From positions 1-44,406 of the forward strand of contig NZ_BJVJ01000051.1 of assembly GCF_007989085.1 (NCBI RefSeq): a stretch of 44,406 nucleotides of DNA. The letters run 5' to 3'. This DNA is from Pseudonocardia sulfidoxydans NBRC 16205. Its GTDB lineage: Bacteria; Actinomycetota; Actinomycetes; Mycobacteriales; Pseudonocardiaceae. The notes beneath the pieces are model-generated. The model was not told the origin of the DNA and ran no database searches. It saw only the letters and a list, made by a program, of their open reading frames with translations. Both the position numbers and the translations under genes were made by a program. Each line of letters opens with the position of its first letter. The first letter of the stretch is position 1. This document shows positions 32,416-40,155 of this stretch, one piece after another.

Positions 32416-33555
32416 ATGAGCGCGGTCGAGATCGACCTGTCCGATCCGGAGTCGTCACGCGACCCCGCAACTACCTACGGCGCCGCACGCGAACGGTCGG
32501 CCGTCGCTCGGCTCGTCGCCCCGGGCATGCCGCCGATGTGGGCGATCACCCGGTACGCGGAGGCCCGCGCACTGTTCACCGACCCCCGGTTCGCCCTGAC
32601 CGACGCGACCTTCGCACTGCTCCCGACCCTCGTCGATTCCGAGTACCTGCCCTACCTGCGGACGATGCAGCAGATGGAGGGCCCGGCGCACGCCCGGTTG
32701 CGGCGCGCAGTGTCGCCGGCGTTCACCCCCGCCCGCGCGGCGGCGTTCCGACCGCAGGCGGAGGCGATCGTCGACGCCGCGCTCGACCGGGTCGAGAAGG
32801 GTCGCGTCGACCTGGTCGAGATCGCCCGGCCGTTGCCGATCGAGATCATCTGCGCGCTGCTCGGTGTTCCCGAGGACGAGCGGGGGCCGTGGCACCAGTT
32901 CGGGGTGGCGGTGGCGACCGGGCACGGGCAGGCGTTCGTCGAGGCGGTCCCGCGGATCATCGACGCGGCGCGCGCCGCCGTCGAAGCGGCCCGGGCCCGG
33001 GACGGCGACGACGTACTGGCGGTCCTCGCCCGCACCCCGGACGGCCCCACCGAGACGGAGACGATCACGCTCGTCTGGCAGCTGCTGCTCGCAGGTCAGG
33101 TGCCGGCACTGCTCGTCCCCAACGCCGTGCACGCCCTGCTGACCGAGTCCGCGCAGCACCCCGATCCCGCCACAGCCGTCGACGAGCTGATCCGCTGGTG
33201 CGGACCGCAACTGCTGTCGTTGCCTCGGATCGCGCAGGAGGACGTCGAGGTCGACGGCGTCGCGATCGCGAAGGGCGACATGGTGTCGGCGTCGCTCGTC
33301 GGCGCCAACCGCGATCCACGGGTGTTCGACGACCCCGACACGCTCAGGCTCGACCGGCACAACGCGGGCGCACACCTCGGGTTCGCCCACGGCCCGCACT
33401 TCTGCCTGGGTGCGAGCCTCGCACGCATGCAGACGGAGGTGACACTGCGCGCGGTCCTGCGCCGCGACCCGCGCCTGGTCGCCCCCGACGCGGCCGCCCG
33501 CCGTCCCGACCCGGGGACGTGGCGGCTGACGACGTTGCCGGTCGAGCTCAGCTGA
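32416..33555 (+). CDS. Cytochrome P450 with atypical I-helix
   Basis: The 379-residue soluble bacterial P450 has the heme motif FAHGPHFCLGASLAR (Cys330) and the ExxR pair ELIR (Glu257, Arg260). The I-helix motif, normally A-G-x-(D/E)-T, reads A226-G-Q-V229-P230: both the acid and the Thr that deliver protons to bound oxygen are replaced. This suggests altered chemistry, such as a peroxide-driven or rearrangement reaction. ATG 32416 is preceded by AGAAGGCGGG. No ferredoxin or reductase gene is adjacent. Its stop overlaps that of the minus-strand neighbour by 8 bp. Confidence 0.9.
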   Translation: MSAVEIDLSDPESSRDPATTYGAARERSAVARLVAPGMPPMWAITRYAEARALFTDPRFALTDATFALLPTLVDSEYLPYLRTMQQMEGPAHARLRRAVSPAFTPARAAAFRPQAEAIVDAALDRVEKGRVDLVEIARPLPIEIICALLGVPEDERGPWHQFGVAVATGHGQAFVEAVPRIIDAARAAVEAARARDGDDVLAVLARTPDGPTETETITLVWQLLLAGQVPALLVPNAVHALLTESAQHPDPATAVDELIRWCGPQLLSLPRIAQEDVEVDGVAIAKGDMVSASLVGANRDPRVFDDPDTLRLDRHNAGAHLGFAHGPHFCLGASLARMQTEVTLRAVLRRDPRLVAPDAAARRPDPGTWRLTTLPVELS

Positions 33556-33943
33556 CGTGGCGCTGCAGCGACCGGACCATCCCGAGGAGCGCGGCGGAGT
33601 CGGCGCACCTGGCACGGACCTCGACACGACCCGATGCGTCGGCACTGAACGCGGACACGTCGACGACGATCAGCAGTTTCTCGCCGTCGAGCCCGATGTC
33701 GAGGGTGGCGAACCGCCGGTCGGTCCAGGGCACGTCGACGACGGGACCGTGCGGCCCCAGCACGGTGAACCGACGCTGCGTCAGGATCACGGTCCAGCGC
33801 CGCAGCTCCTTCGCCCAGGACGAGGAGCGACCGGGGGCGCGGTAGTGCCGGTAGGTGATCGTCCCGCCGACCGTCTCCTGGTGGAGCAGCCCTTCGCGCG
33901 TGAACTCCGAGAGGTCCGGCCCCGATCTGCGCCACCACGCCAC
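33548..33943 (-). CDS. Conserved-looking protein of unknown function (beta-rich)
   Basis: The 131-residue chain has Trp near the start (VAWWRR), a run of beta strands (ITYRHY, WTVILTQRRFTVLGP, LLIVVDVSAF) and a final helix. The pattern resembles PH-like or similar small beta folds, but I do not recognise a family. GTG 33943 is exactly 7 nt after TAACGT (33951-33956 on the minus strand), so a leaderless start is likely. It converges with the P450 gene (stops overlapping) and diverges from the quinone oxidoreductase gene. Confidence 0.6.
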   Translation of the reverse strand: MAWWRRSGPDLSEFTREGLLHQETVGGTITYRHYRAPGRSSSWAKELRRWTVILTQRRFTVLGPHGPVVDVPWTDRRFATLDIGLDGEKLLIVVDVSAFSADASGRVEVRARCADSAALLGMVRSLQRHVS

Positions 33944-33993
33944 GCGTCGGACGTTACCCGCCGGAGGTGATCGAGACTCGTCACGAGGACCTC

Positions 33994-34033
33994 GTGAGCG
34001 GCGATAGTCGCTATAGCGACTATCGCCGCTCAC
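33994..34033. repeat. 40-bp palindrome, copy 5, between divergent genes
   Basis: This is a perfect palindrome with arm GTGAGCGGCGATAGTCGCTA. Unlike the other copies it lies between the 5' ends of two genes (starts at 33943 minus and 34055 plus), so it cannot terminate either of them. It is 21 bp upstream of the plus-strand ATG, followed directly by the purine-rich ribosome-site region. Confidence 0.9.
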
Positions 34034-34054
34034 AGGAGCAGGTAGGAAGGGGGC

Positions 34055-35032
34055 ATGACCGCTCCCCCGGCGTCGCGGCGCGCCGTCCGTTTCGATCGCT
34101 TCGGACCGCCGGAGGTGCTGGAGCTCGGCACCGAGCCGCTGCCCGAGCCCGGGCCCGGCGACGTGGTGGTGGCGGTCGCGGCGGTGGGGGTGAACTTCGC
34201 CGACACGATGACGCGGCGCGGGGAGTACCGGCGCGACCAGGTGCTTCCCGACGTCCCCGGGGTCGAGGCCGTCGGGACGGTCGTGTGGGCGGGGCCCGGG
34301 TCGGGGCATGTCGTCGGCACGCCGGTGGCGGCGTTCCTGCCCGACGGCGGCGGGTACACCGATCATGCGATCGTCGAGGGCCGGCGCGCGTATCCGGTGC
34401 CCGGCGACGTCGACCCGGTGACGGTCGCCGGTGCGTTCCTGCAGGGCATGACGGCCTGGTACGCCGTCGACCGCTACGGGCGGACCCGGCCGGGCGAGAC
34501 CGTGCTGGTCAGCGGGGCGACGGGCGGGGTCGGCGGGCTCGCGGTGCAGCTGGCCGCGGACGTCGGTGCGCGGGTGATCGGGACGGCGTCGACACCGGAG
34601 AAGCGGGCCGAGGCCGTCCGACTGGGGTGCGCGGAGGCCGTCGATCCCGCGGACCCCGACCTCCGGGGTGCGCTGCGCGAGAAAGTCGACGTCGTGGTCG
34701 ACGTCGTGGGCGGGGCCGTGTTCGCCGCGGCGCTCGACGCGTTGGCGCACAACGGCAGGTTCGTCGTGGTCGGGTCGTCGACGCAGCAGCCGGCGACGTT
34801 CGACGCGCGCCGGTTGATCCCGCGCGGGCAGACGGTGAGCGGGTTCGTGCTGCGGCGGGTCTTCGAGGCCGATCCCGGCGAGCCGGCGCGGGCGATCGCG
34901 CACGTCCTGGACCGGGTGGCCGCGGGCGCGGTGCGGCTGCGGACCGAGACGTTCCCGCTCGCCGACGCCGCCCGCGTGCACACGCTGCTGGAGGAGCGCC
35001 GCAGCGTCGGCAAGATCGTGCTGGTTCCCTGA
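34055..35032 (+). CDS. Zinc-free medium-chain oxidoreductase (quinone oxidoreductase-like)
   Basis: The 325-residue MDR-family protein has an N-terminal GroES-like domain (GVNFADTMTRRGEY near 48-61) and a nucleotide-binding domain with VLVSGATGGVGGLAVQLA (near 150-167). The zinc ligands of alcohol dehydrogenases are missing, as in NADPH:quinone oxidoreductases and enoyl reductases. It likely reduces a quinone or an alpha,beta-unsaturated carbonyl with NADPH. ATG 34055 follows AGGAAGGGGG. The gene stands alone behind palindrome copy 5. Confidence 0.88.
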   Translation: MTAPPASRRAVRFDRFGPPEVLELGTEPLPEPGPGDVVVAVAAVGVNFADTMTRRGEYRRDQVLPDVPGVEAVGTVVWAGPGSGHVVGTPVAAFLPDGGGYTDHAIVEGRRAYPVPGDVDPVTVAGAFLQGMTAWYAVDRYGRTRPGETVLVSGATGGVGGLAVQLAADVGARVIGTASTPEKRAEAVRLGCAEAVDPADPDLRGALREKVDVVVDVVGGAVFAAALDALAHNGRFVVVGSSTQQPATFDARRLIPRGQTVSGFVLRRVFEADPGEPARAIAHVLDRVAAGAVRLRTETFPLADAARVHTLLEERRSVGKIVLVP

Positions 35033-35090
35033 CGGTCGGCGCCGTACCGTGGCGCGCAAACGATTTCGATCGTGAGACGGAGGGGCCGTC

Positions 35091-35372
35091 ATGTGCGCTC
35101 AGTGCCGCGCGCCGAGCTCTCGGGTCGACTGGTACGCAGCCGGCGCGCCCGACACCCTGGCCGGGCGGCGCACCGCCCGCACCGAGCTGGCAGCCGCCGC
35201 CACCCGCCAGCTCGCGCCGCTCGGGCTGCGCGTCGATGCCCATCCGGGGTCGATGACGCTGGCGGTGCGGTCGGCGACAGGCCGGACCGTCGTGGTCACC
35301 CGGCTCGACGAGCTGGCCGACGCGGTGCGGACGCTCACCTGCCGCGAGATCGACCCGCTCGACGTGCCGTGA
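35091..35372 (+). CDS. Small Cys-containing protein coupled to the CobW gene
   Basis: The 93-residue protein begins MCAQCRAP, with a CxxC pair at residues 2 and 5, and ends in an alpha/beta stretch (TLAVRSATGRTVVVTRLDELADAV). I do not recognise a family. Its stop TGA overlaps the GTG of the CobW GTPase by GTGA, so the two are translationally coupled. With a metal chaperone next door the CxxC might bind zinc or another metal; this is inference. ATG 35091 has GGAGGGG upstream. Confidence 0.65.
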   Translation: MCAQCRAPSSRVDWYAAGAPDTLAGRRTARTELAAAATRQLAPLGLRVDAHPGSMTLAVRSATGRTVVVTRLDELADAVRTLTCREIDPLDVP

Positions 35373-36304
35373 TCGACGCGCCGCTGGTCTCCGGGTTTCT
35401 CGGTGCGGGCAAGACGACGTGGCTGGCCGAGCATCTGCGCCGACACACCTGCGATCTCGTCGTCGTCAACGACGTCGCCGACCAGGGTGTCGACGACGCG
35501 TTGCTGCGGGAGGCGGCGTCGGCGGCGGGCGCGCGGGTGGAGCCGATCGTCGGCGGCTGCCTGTGCTGCGACCGCGCCGACGAGCTGCGCCGCGTCCTGC
35601 TCGCCGAGATCGGGCGCCGGCACCGCGGGGACGCGGTACGGGACGGGCGGGTCGTCGTGGAGACGTCCGGGCTGGCCGCGCCGCACCGGATCACCCGCAT
35701 GCTGGCCGACGACCCGGTGCTGCGGACGAACCTGTCGCTGCGCTCGCTCGTGGTCGTCGTCGACGGGCTGGGCGGCCGACGGCTGCTGAGGCACCGTCAC
35801 GGTGTGCGCGAGCAGGTGACGCTCGCCGACCGGGTCGTCCTGTCGCGGGCCGATCTCGCGCGTCACGGCGAGCTGGAAGAGCTGGCGGCGACGGTCCGGC
35901 GGCTCAACGCGACCGCGGAGCTCGCGGCGTCGACGCTCGGCGCCGAGCGCCCGGTGACGCCCGCCGACCCGGCCGTGGCCGATGTGTTCGACGACGACGG
36001 GACCGTCGCCGAGCCCGACGTGCGCTCCTGCCGGGTCGATCTCGCCGAGGGCACGAGCTGGGCCGAGTACGCGTTGTGGCTGGAAATGATGCGCCGGGCG
36101 CATCCGGAGCGGCTGCTGCGCAGCAAGGGGATCGTCCCGACTCGGGACGGGCGGCTGCTGGTGCAGTCGATGGGCGGGGACGTCGCGTCGCCGGTGCCTG
36201 CGCCGGCGGGCGTCGACACCGGGATGGTGTTCGTGCTCGACCGGATCGCTCCGGAGGTGCTCGTGCGCTCGCTGCGCGCGCACGTCCCGAGCGCCGGCGT
36301 CTGA
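35369..36304 (+). CDS. CobW/COG0523-family GTPase, putative metal chaperone
   Basis: The 311-residue G3E GTPase has the Walker A SGFLGAGKTTW (near 8-18), the metal-binding GGCLCC (CxCC, near 62-67) that defines the COG0523 group, Walker B-type VVETSG and SRAD as base-recognition motif. The C-terminal CobW domain includes WAEYALWLEMMRRAHPERLLRSKG, split here. Members insert zinc or cobalt into target proteins. GTG 35369 overlaps the stop of the upstream small protein; longer frames starting further upstream are not supported. No clear Zur box was found. Confidence 0.86.
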   Translation: MIDAPLVSGFLGAGKTTWLAEHLRRHTCDLVVVNDVADQGVDDALLREAASAAGARVEPIVGGCLCCDRADELRRVLLAEIGRRHRGDAVRDGRVVVETSGLAAPHRITRMLADDPVLRTNLSLRSLVVVVDGLGGRRLLRHRHGVREQVTLADRVVLSRADLARHGELEELAATVRRLNATAELAASTLGAERPVTPADPAVADVFDDDGTVAEPDVRSCRVDLAEGTSWAEYALWLEMMRRAHPERLLRSKGIVPTRDGRLLVQSMGGDVASPVPAPAGVDTGMVFVLDRIAPEVLVRSLRAHVPSAGV

Positions 36305-36388
36305 GCTCTCGCGGACCCGGAGCGAGAAAGTTTGCGCACGGTTTTCGCGTTCCTCTACGCATGATCGCCCCAGGTGAAAGCCTGGTCG

Positions 36389-36437
36389 TTGACGTTGTAT
36401 GCATCTCGACCTACTCTTTTACGCAATCGTTCGCGTG
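36389..36437 (+). promoter_or_regulatory. Strong promoter with LacI-type operator candidate
   Basis: TTGACG (36389-36394), 17 bp, TACTCT (36412-36417) is the best -35/-10 pair in the window and lies in an unusually AT-rich stretch. Directly downstream, TACGCAATCGTTCGCGTG (36420-36437) is an imperfect palindrome centred on CG, the form used by LacI-family repressors; one is encoded at 39.1 kb. The hydrolase ATG is at 36511. Confidence 0.6.
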
Positions 36438-36510
36438 CACTGGGTCACCCCACACTCGCGGGCGTGGATTCACCGCGAACGACCGCACCCCACGACGTCA
36501 GGAGAACTGC

Positions 36511-37425
36511 ATGTCGAAGGAGATCAAGGTCTGCGTCGGCGCCGACATCGACGCGGTGGCCGGATGGCTCGGTTCGTACGGCGGCGAGGACTCCCCCGCC
36601 GACATCCAGCGCGGCATGTTCGCGGGCGAGGTCGGCATCCCGCGCCTGCTGAACCTCTATCGCAAGTTCGACATCACGACGACGTTCTTCGCCCCCGGGC
36701 ACTCCATCGAGACGTTCCCGCACCGCATCGAGCAGATCGTCGAGGCCGGGCACGAGATCGGCGCCCACGGCTACTCCCACGAGAACCCCATCCTCATGAG
36801 CCCGGAGCAGGAGGAGGACGTCCTCAACAAGTCGATCGAGCTGATCGAGCACTTCTCCGGCTCACGCCCGCGCGGCTACATCGCCCCGTGGTGCGAGCTG
36901 TCCCCGGTCACCGCGGACCTGCTGCTCAAGAACGGCTTCCGCTACGACCACAGCCAGGCCTACCACGACTTCCAGCCGTTCTACGCCCGCACCGGCGACA
37001 CCTGGACCAAGATCGACCTCTCCGGCCCGGCCGAGAAGTGGATGAAGCCGCTGGTCCGCGGCGACGAGATCGACCTCGTCGAGATCAACTTCAGCTGGTA
37101 CATCGACGATCTCCCACCGATGATGTTCATCAAGGGCAGCCCGAACAGCCACGGATTCGTCAACCCTCGCGACATCGAGCAGATGTGGCGCGACCAGTTC
37201 GACTGGGTCTACCGCGAGTACGACTACGCGATCTACCCGATCACCATCCACCCCGACGTCTCCGGCCGCCCCCACGTCCTGCTCATGCTGGAGCGGCTCT
37301 TCGAGCACATCCTCGGCCACGACGGCGTCAGCTTCGACACCTTCGAGAACGTCGCCGAGGACTTCCGGAGGCGCTTCCCGTTCGCGGAGAACAAGCGCTA
37401 CCCGTTCGACCGCGACCTGTCCTGA
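36511..37425 (+). CDS. Polysaccharide deacetylase-fold hydrolase (PuuE / cyclic-imide hydrolase-like)
   Basis: The 304-residue NodB-fold protein has Asp12/Asp14 in VGADIDA as motif 1 and the metal-binding His86-x3-His90 in AHGYSHEN as motif 2; RGYIAPWCELSP is the third motif. It has no signal peptide, so it is intracellular. The sequence fits the branch that opens cyclic amides (allantoinase PuuE, cyclic imidase) better than the peptidoglycan deacetylases. The asparaginase gene downstream would fit hydrolysis of the resulting half-amide. ATG 36511 follows AGGAGAA. The end of the gene enters a 17-bp tandem repeat. Confidence 0.82.
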   Translation: MSKEIKVCVGADIDAVAGWLGSYGGEDSPADIQRGMFAGEVGIPRLLNLYRKFDITTTFFAPGHSIETFPHRIEQIVEAGHEIGAHGYSHENPILMSPEQEEDVLNKSIELIEHFSGSRPRGYIAPWCELSPVTADLLLKNGFRYDHSQAYHDFQPFYARTGDTWTKIDLSGPAEKWMKPLVRGDEIDLVEINFSWYIDDLPPMMFIKGSPNSHGFVNPRDIEQMWRDQFDWVYREYDYAIYPITIHPDVSGRPHVLLMLERLFEHILGHDGVSFDTFENVAEDFRRRFPFAENKRYPFDRDLS

Positions 37426-37478
37426 GCCGCGACCTGCCCTGAGCCGCGACCTGTCCTGAGCCGCGACCGGCTCTGGCC
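37411..37478 (+). repeat. 17-bp tandem repeat spanning the hydrolase stop codon
   Basis: Three near-identical units CGCGACCTGTCCTGAGC (37411-37427, 37428-37444 with one change, 37445-37461) are followed by a decayed fourth (37462-37478) and CTCGACCCG echoes to about 37500. The first unit holds the TGA of the hydrolase gene. It fills most of the gap to the asparaginase gene. Confidence 0.85.
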
Positions 37479-37535
37479 CTCGACCCGCCTGACCCTCGAC
37501 CCGCCCCGCGTCTCGACCTGTCCGGAGGAGAGTTC

Positions 37536-38528
37536 GTGAGCCCCGCCCGCCCGCACGTCCTCGTCGTCACGATGGGCGGGACGATCGCCTCGGTGCCCGA
37601 CGCGGGGGGCCACGACGCGGTCCCCCGTCTCGGCCCCGACGAGCTGCTGGCGTCGGTACCCGGCGCCGACCGGATCGCGACGGTCAGCACCGAGTCGTTC
37701 CGGCAGTACCCGTCGGGCGACCTCACGGTGCGCGACGTCGTCGAGCTGGCGCAGCTGGTCGTCGAGCACACGGGCAAGGTCGACGGGGTGGTCGTCACCC
37801 AGGGCACTGACACCCTGGAGGAGACGTCGTACCTGCTCGACCTGCTCCTCGACGACGACGCACCACCCGTCGTCCTCACCGGGGCGATGCGCAACTCGGG
37901 ACTCGCCGGGGCCGACGGGCCCGCCAACCTGCTCACCGCGCTGAAGGTCGCGGCCGACGAGCAGGCCCGGCGGCTCGGCCCGCTCGTCGTGTTCGCCGAC
38001 GAGATCCACCTGCCCCGCTTCGTCCGCAAACTGCACAGCTCGAGCATCCACGCGTTCGGGTCGCCGAACGCCGGACCGGTCGGCTGGGTGACCGAGGACC
38101 GCGTGCGGATCTGGCTCGCGCCGCGCCGGCGCGACCCGGTCTGCACGCCCGGCGATCTCCCCGACGACATGCCGTCGATCGGGATCGTCCGCGTCGGGCT
38201 GGGCAGCGACCCGATCCGCCCCGAGCACGTCACCGGGTTCGACGGGGTGGTCGTCGAGGCGTTCGGCGGTGGTCACGTACCGGGGCGGGTCGTCGAGTCG
38301 CTGTCGGGGATCGTCGCCCGGATGCCCGTCGTGATGACGACCCGGACCGGGGCCGGCGAGCTCTACGAGTCGACCTACGCCTTCCCGGGCTCCGAGCGCG
38401 ACCTGCTCGGACGCGGAGTCATCAGCGGTGGCGCGCTCGACGGCGCCAAGGCCCGGCTGCTGCTGACCCTGCTGATCGCGAGCGGAGCCGACCGCGCCGC
38501 GCTCCGCCGCCGGTTCGCGGCGGTCTGA
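37536..38528 (+). CDS. L-asparaginase-family amidohydrolase
   Basis: The 330-residue asparaginase/glutaminase has both active-site motifs: MGGTIAS (Thr16) near the N-terminus and VVTQGTDTLEETS (Thr-Asp near 90), with a later Lys in the region of the second catalytic group. It hydrolyses asparagine or another short amide to the acid and ammonia. There is no signal peptide. GTG 37536 follows CCGGAGGAG. It lies behind the imidase-like hydrolase in the same direction and is probably co-transcribed, so its real substrate may be a half-amide. Confidence 0.9.
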   Translation: MSPARPHVLVVTMGGTIASVPDAGGHDAVPRLGPDELLASVPGADRIATVSTESFRQYPSGDLTVRDVVELAQLVVEHTGKVDGVVVTQGTDTLEETSYLLDLLLDDDAPPVVLTGAMRNSGLAGADGPANLLTALKVAADEQARRLGPLVVFADEIHLPRFVRKLHSSSIHAFGSPNAGPVGWVTEDRVRIWLAPRRRDPVCTPGDLPDDMPSIGIVRVGLGSDPIRPEHVTGFDGVVVEAFGGGHVPGRVVESLSGIVARMPVVMTTRTGAGELYESTYAFPGSERDLLGRGVISGGALDGAKARLLLTLLIASGADRAALRRRFAAV

Positions 38529-38539
38529 CCCGGCACGAC

Positions 38540-38561
38540 GCGGCCCGGCGCCCGGGCCCGC
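38540..38561 (+). terminator. GC-rich hairpin after the asparaginase gene
   Basis: GCGGCCCGG (38540-38548) pairs with CCGGGCCCGC (38552-38561) with one bulge and a 3-base loop. It lies 12 bp after the asparaginase stop. There is no U tract, which is common in high-GC bacteria. Confidence 0.45.
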
Positions 38562-38702
38562 GGACTGCCCGACCTCACAACCTCACCCACCTCGCACGTC
38601 CGGTCGCCCACGTCCGCGCAGGTCCGCGGGGGTGGCGGCAGCACGGCCCGCACGACCCACCGTCGTCCGTCGGATCACCCGCGCCCGCGAGGAGTCCCTG
38701 CC

Positions 38703-38958
38703 ATGCCATCGATCGTTCTCTCACCCGCCGACGAGGCGGCCCGCATCAACGCGGCCGTCACGCGCATCGACGTCCGGCGCGCGACGCACTCCGCCCGCCA
38801 CACGGCCACGGGGACGTCGTGAGGCGGGCCGGACGACGGGTCCTCGTCGTCGGCGCCGGCGTGCTGGTCGACGCGTCCCGCGTCGTCGGGCAGTCATCCT
38901 GCGCCGCGCGCCGCTCGACGAGCTGACCGAGAAGGCGGCCGCGTCGTCCGGTTCCTGA
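38703..38958 (+). pseudogene. Short open frames, possibly a decayed gene
   Basis: The 540-bp gap between asparaginase and lacI-type genes holds an ATG (38703) with AGGAG upstream and a 39-codon frame ending at 38822. A GTGA overlap there leads to a second frame beginning VRRAGRRVLVVGAGVLVDASRVVG, like the start of a Rossmann fold, which stops after 35 codons. A third frame resumes with ILRRAPLDELTEKAAASSGS and stops at 38958. Good ribosome site, coupled overlap and coding-like pieces in changing frames suggest a frameshifted remnant. No family can be named. Small real peptides are the alternative. Confidence 0.3.
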
Positions 38959-39067
38959 CGTCGGACGCCGCCACCGACGTCACCGGCCGGGAGACCGTCC
39001 TGAGGTCCGGGTCGCGTACCTGCGCGGATACAGTGGCGCGCAGACCGAGGATTCGGGAGGCGCAGCG

Positions 39068-40081
39068 TTGGCGGCATCCGAGCCGGTGACGCTGGCTCAG
39101 ATCGCCAAGCGCGCCGGCGTCCACATCTCGACCGTGTCCAGGGCGTTGGCCCTCAACTCGACCGGCGTCGGGCTCGACACGGCCACCCGTATCCGGGCGA
39201 TCGCCGAGGAGATGGGCTACCACCCCGACCCGGCGGCGTCGGCGTTGCGCACCCGGCGCAGCGGGGCGCTGGGGATCATCGTCCCCCGTATCACCGACTA
39301 CGTGCTGGCCCGCATCTACGAGAGCGCCGACGACGCAGCGCACGCCCGCGGGTACACGACGCTCGTCGCCAACTCCAACGACGACCCCGGGCTGCGCATG
39401 GAGCGGCTGGAGAAGATGCTGGCGCGTCGCGTCGAGGGCTTCCTGATCGGCGACGCCCGGCTCGACGGTGACGACCTCGTGCAGGCCCTCAAGCGGCGCG
39501 GCATCCCGTACGTGCTGGTCAACCGTCGGTTGCGGGGTCATCCGTCGGTCACCACCGACGACGTCCGCGGCGGGCGGCTCGCCGGGGAGCACCTCATCGG
39601 GCTGGGACACCGCAACGTCGGGGTGATCGCCGGGCCCGAGTACGCGAGCACCTGCGTGGAGCGGACGCACGGGTTCGTGGAGCGGTTCCTCTCGGCGGGG
39701 ATCAGCGTGCCGGACAGCTGTGTGCAGCCGTCGGCACCCGACGGTGAGGGCGGGCACGCGGGCGCCGATGCGCTGCTGACCCGCCACCCCGAGATCACCG
39801 CGCTGTTCGCGATCAACGACTTCGCCGCGATCGGGGCCGTCGGCGCCGCACGGGAGCACGGCCGGATCGTGGGCCGCGACATCGCGGTCATCGGCTACAA
39901 CGACATCCCGCTGATGAGCTGGTTGCCGGTGCCGATGAGCTCGATCGCCTCGCCGATGGACGAGATGGGCCGCCGCGGGTCGGAGGCGTTGCACGACATC
40001 CTCACCGGCGTCGACCGCGAGCCGGAGCTGCTGGAGCCGACGCTGCAGGCCCGCGATTCGACGTTGCGCGTCGAGCTGTAG
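39068..40081 (+). CDS. LacI-family transcriptional regulator
   Basis: The 337-residue repressor has an N-terminal LacI DNA-binding domain (TLAQIAKRAGVHISTVSRAL near 9-28) and a hinge region (ASALRTRRSGALGIIVP near 57-73), then the periplasmic-binding-like sensor. The sensor includes GHRNVGVIAGPEYASTCVERTHGF (split) and TALFAINDFAAIGAV. It starts with TTG 39068, preceded by GGGAGG. It most likely controls the hydrolase/asparaginase genes and the transporter downstream; an operator candidate is at 36420-36437. Confidence 0.9.
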   Translation: MAASEPVTLAQIAKRAGVHISTVSRALALNSTGVGLDTATRIRAIAEEMGYHPDPAASALRTRRSGALGIIVPRITDYVLARIYESADDAAHARGYTTLVANSNDDPGLRMERLEKMLARRVEGFLIGDARLDGDDLVQALKRRGIPYVLVNRRLRGHPSVTTDDVRGGRLAGEHLIGLGHRNVGVIAGPEYASTCVERTHGFVERFLSAGISVPDSCVQPSAPDGEGGHAGADALLTRHPEITALFAINDFAAIGAVGAAREHGRIVGRDIAVIGYNDIPLMSWLPVPMSSIASPMDEMGRRGSEALHDILTGVDREPELLEPTLQARDSTLRVEL

Positions 40082-40155
40082 GCCCCGTCCGGCGGACGAC
40101 CTCCACCGCCGGAACGAATAGCGTCAACCGGACGAATCCCCCCGAGGAGGCGTTC

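Noticed and set aside
33548..33555. TCAGCTGA palindrome holding both stops of the convergent P450 and unknown gene
   Set aside because: Only 8 bp long; overlapping convergent TGA codons often create this by chance.
35041..35090. Possible Zur box (CAAACGATTTCGATCGTGAG) before the small protein/CobW pair
   Set aside because: It lacks the symmetric TGAAAATGATTTTCA-like core; similarity is only general AT-richness, so zinc control is not claimed.
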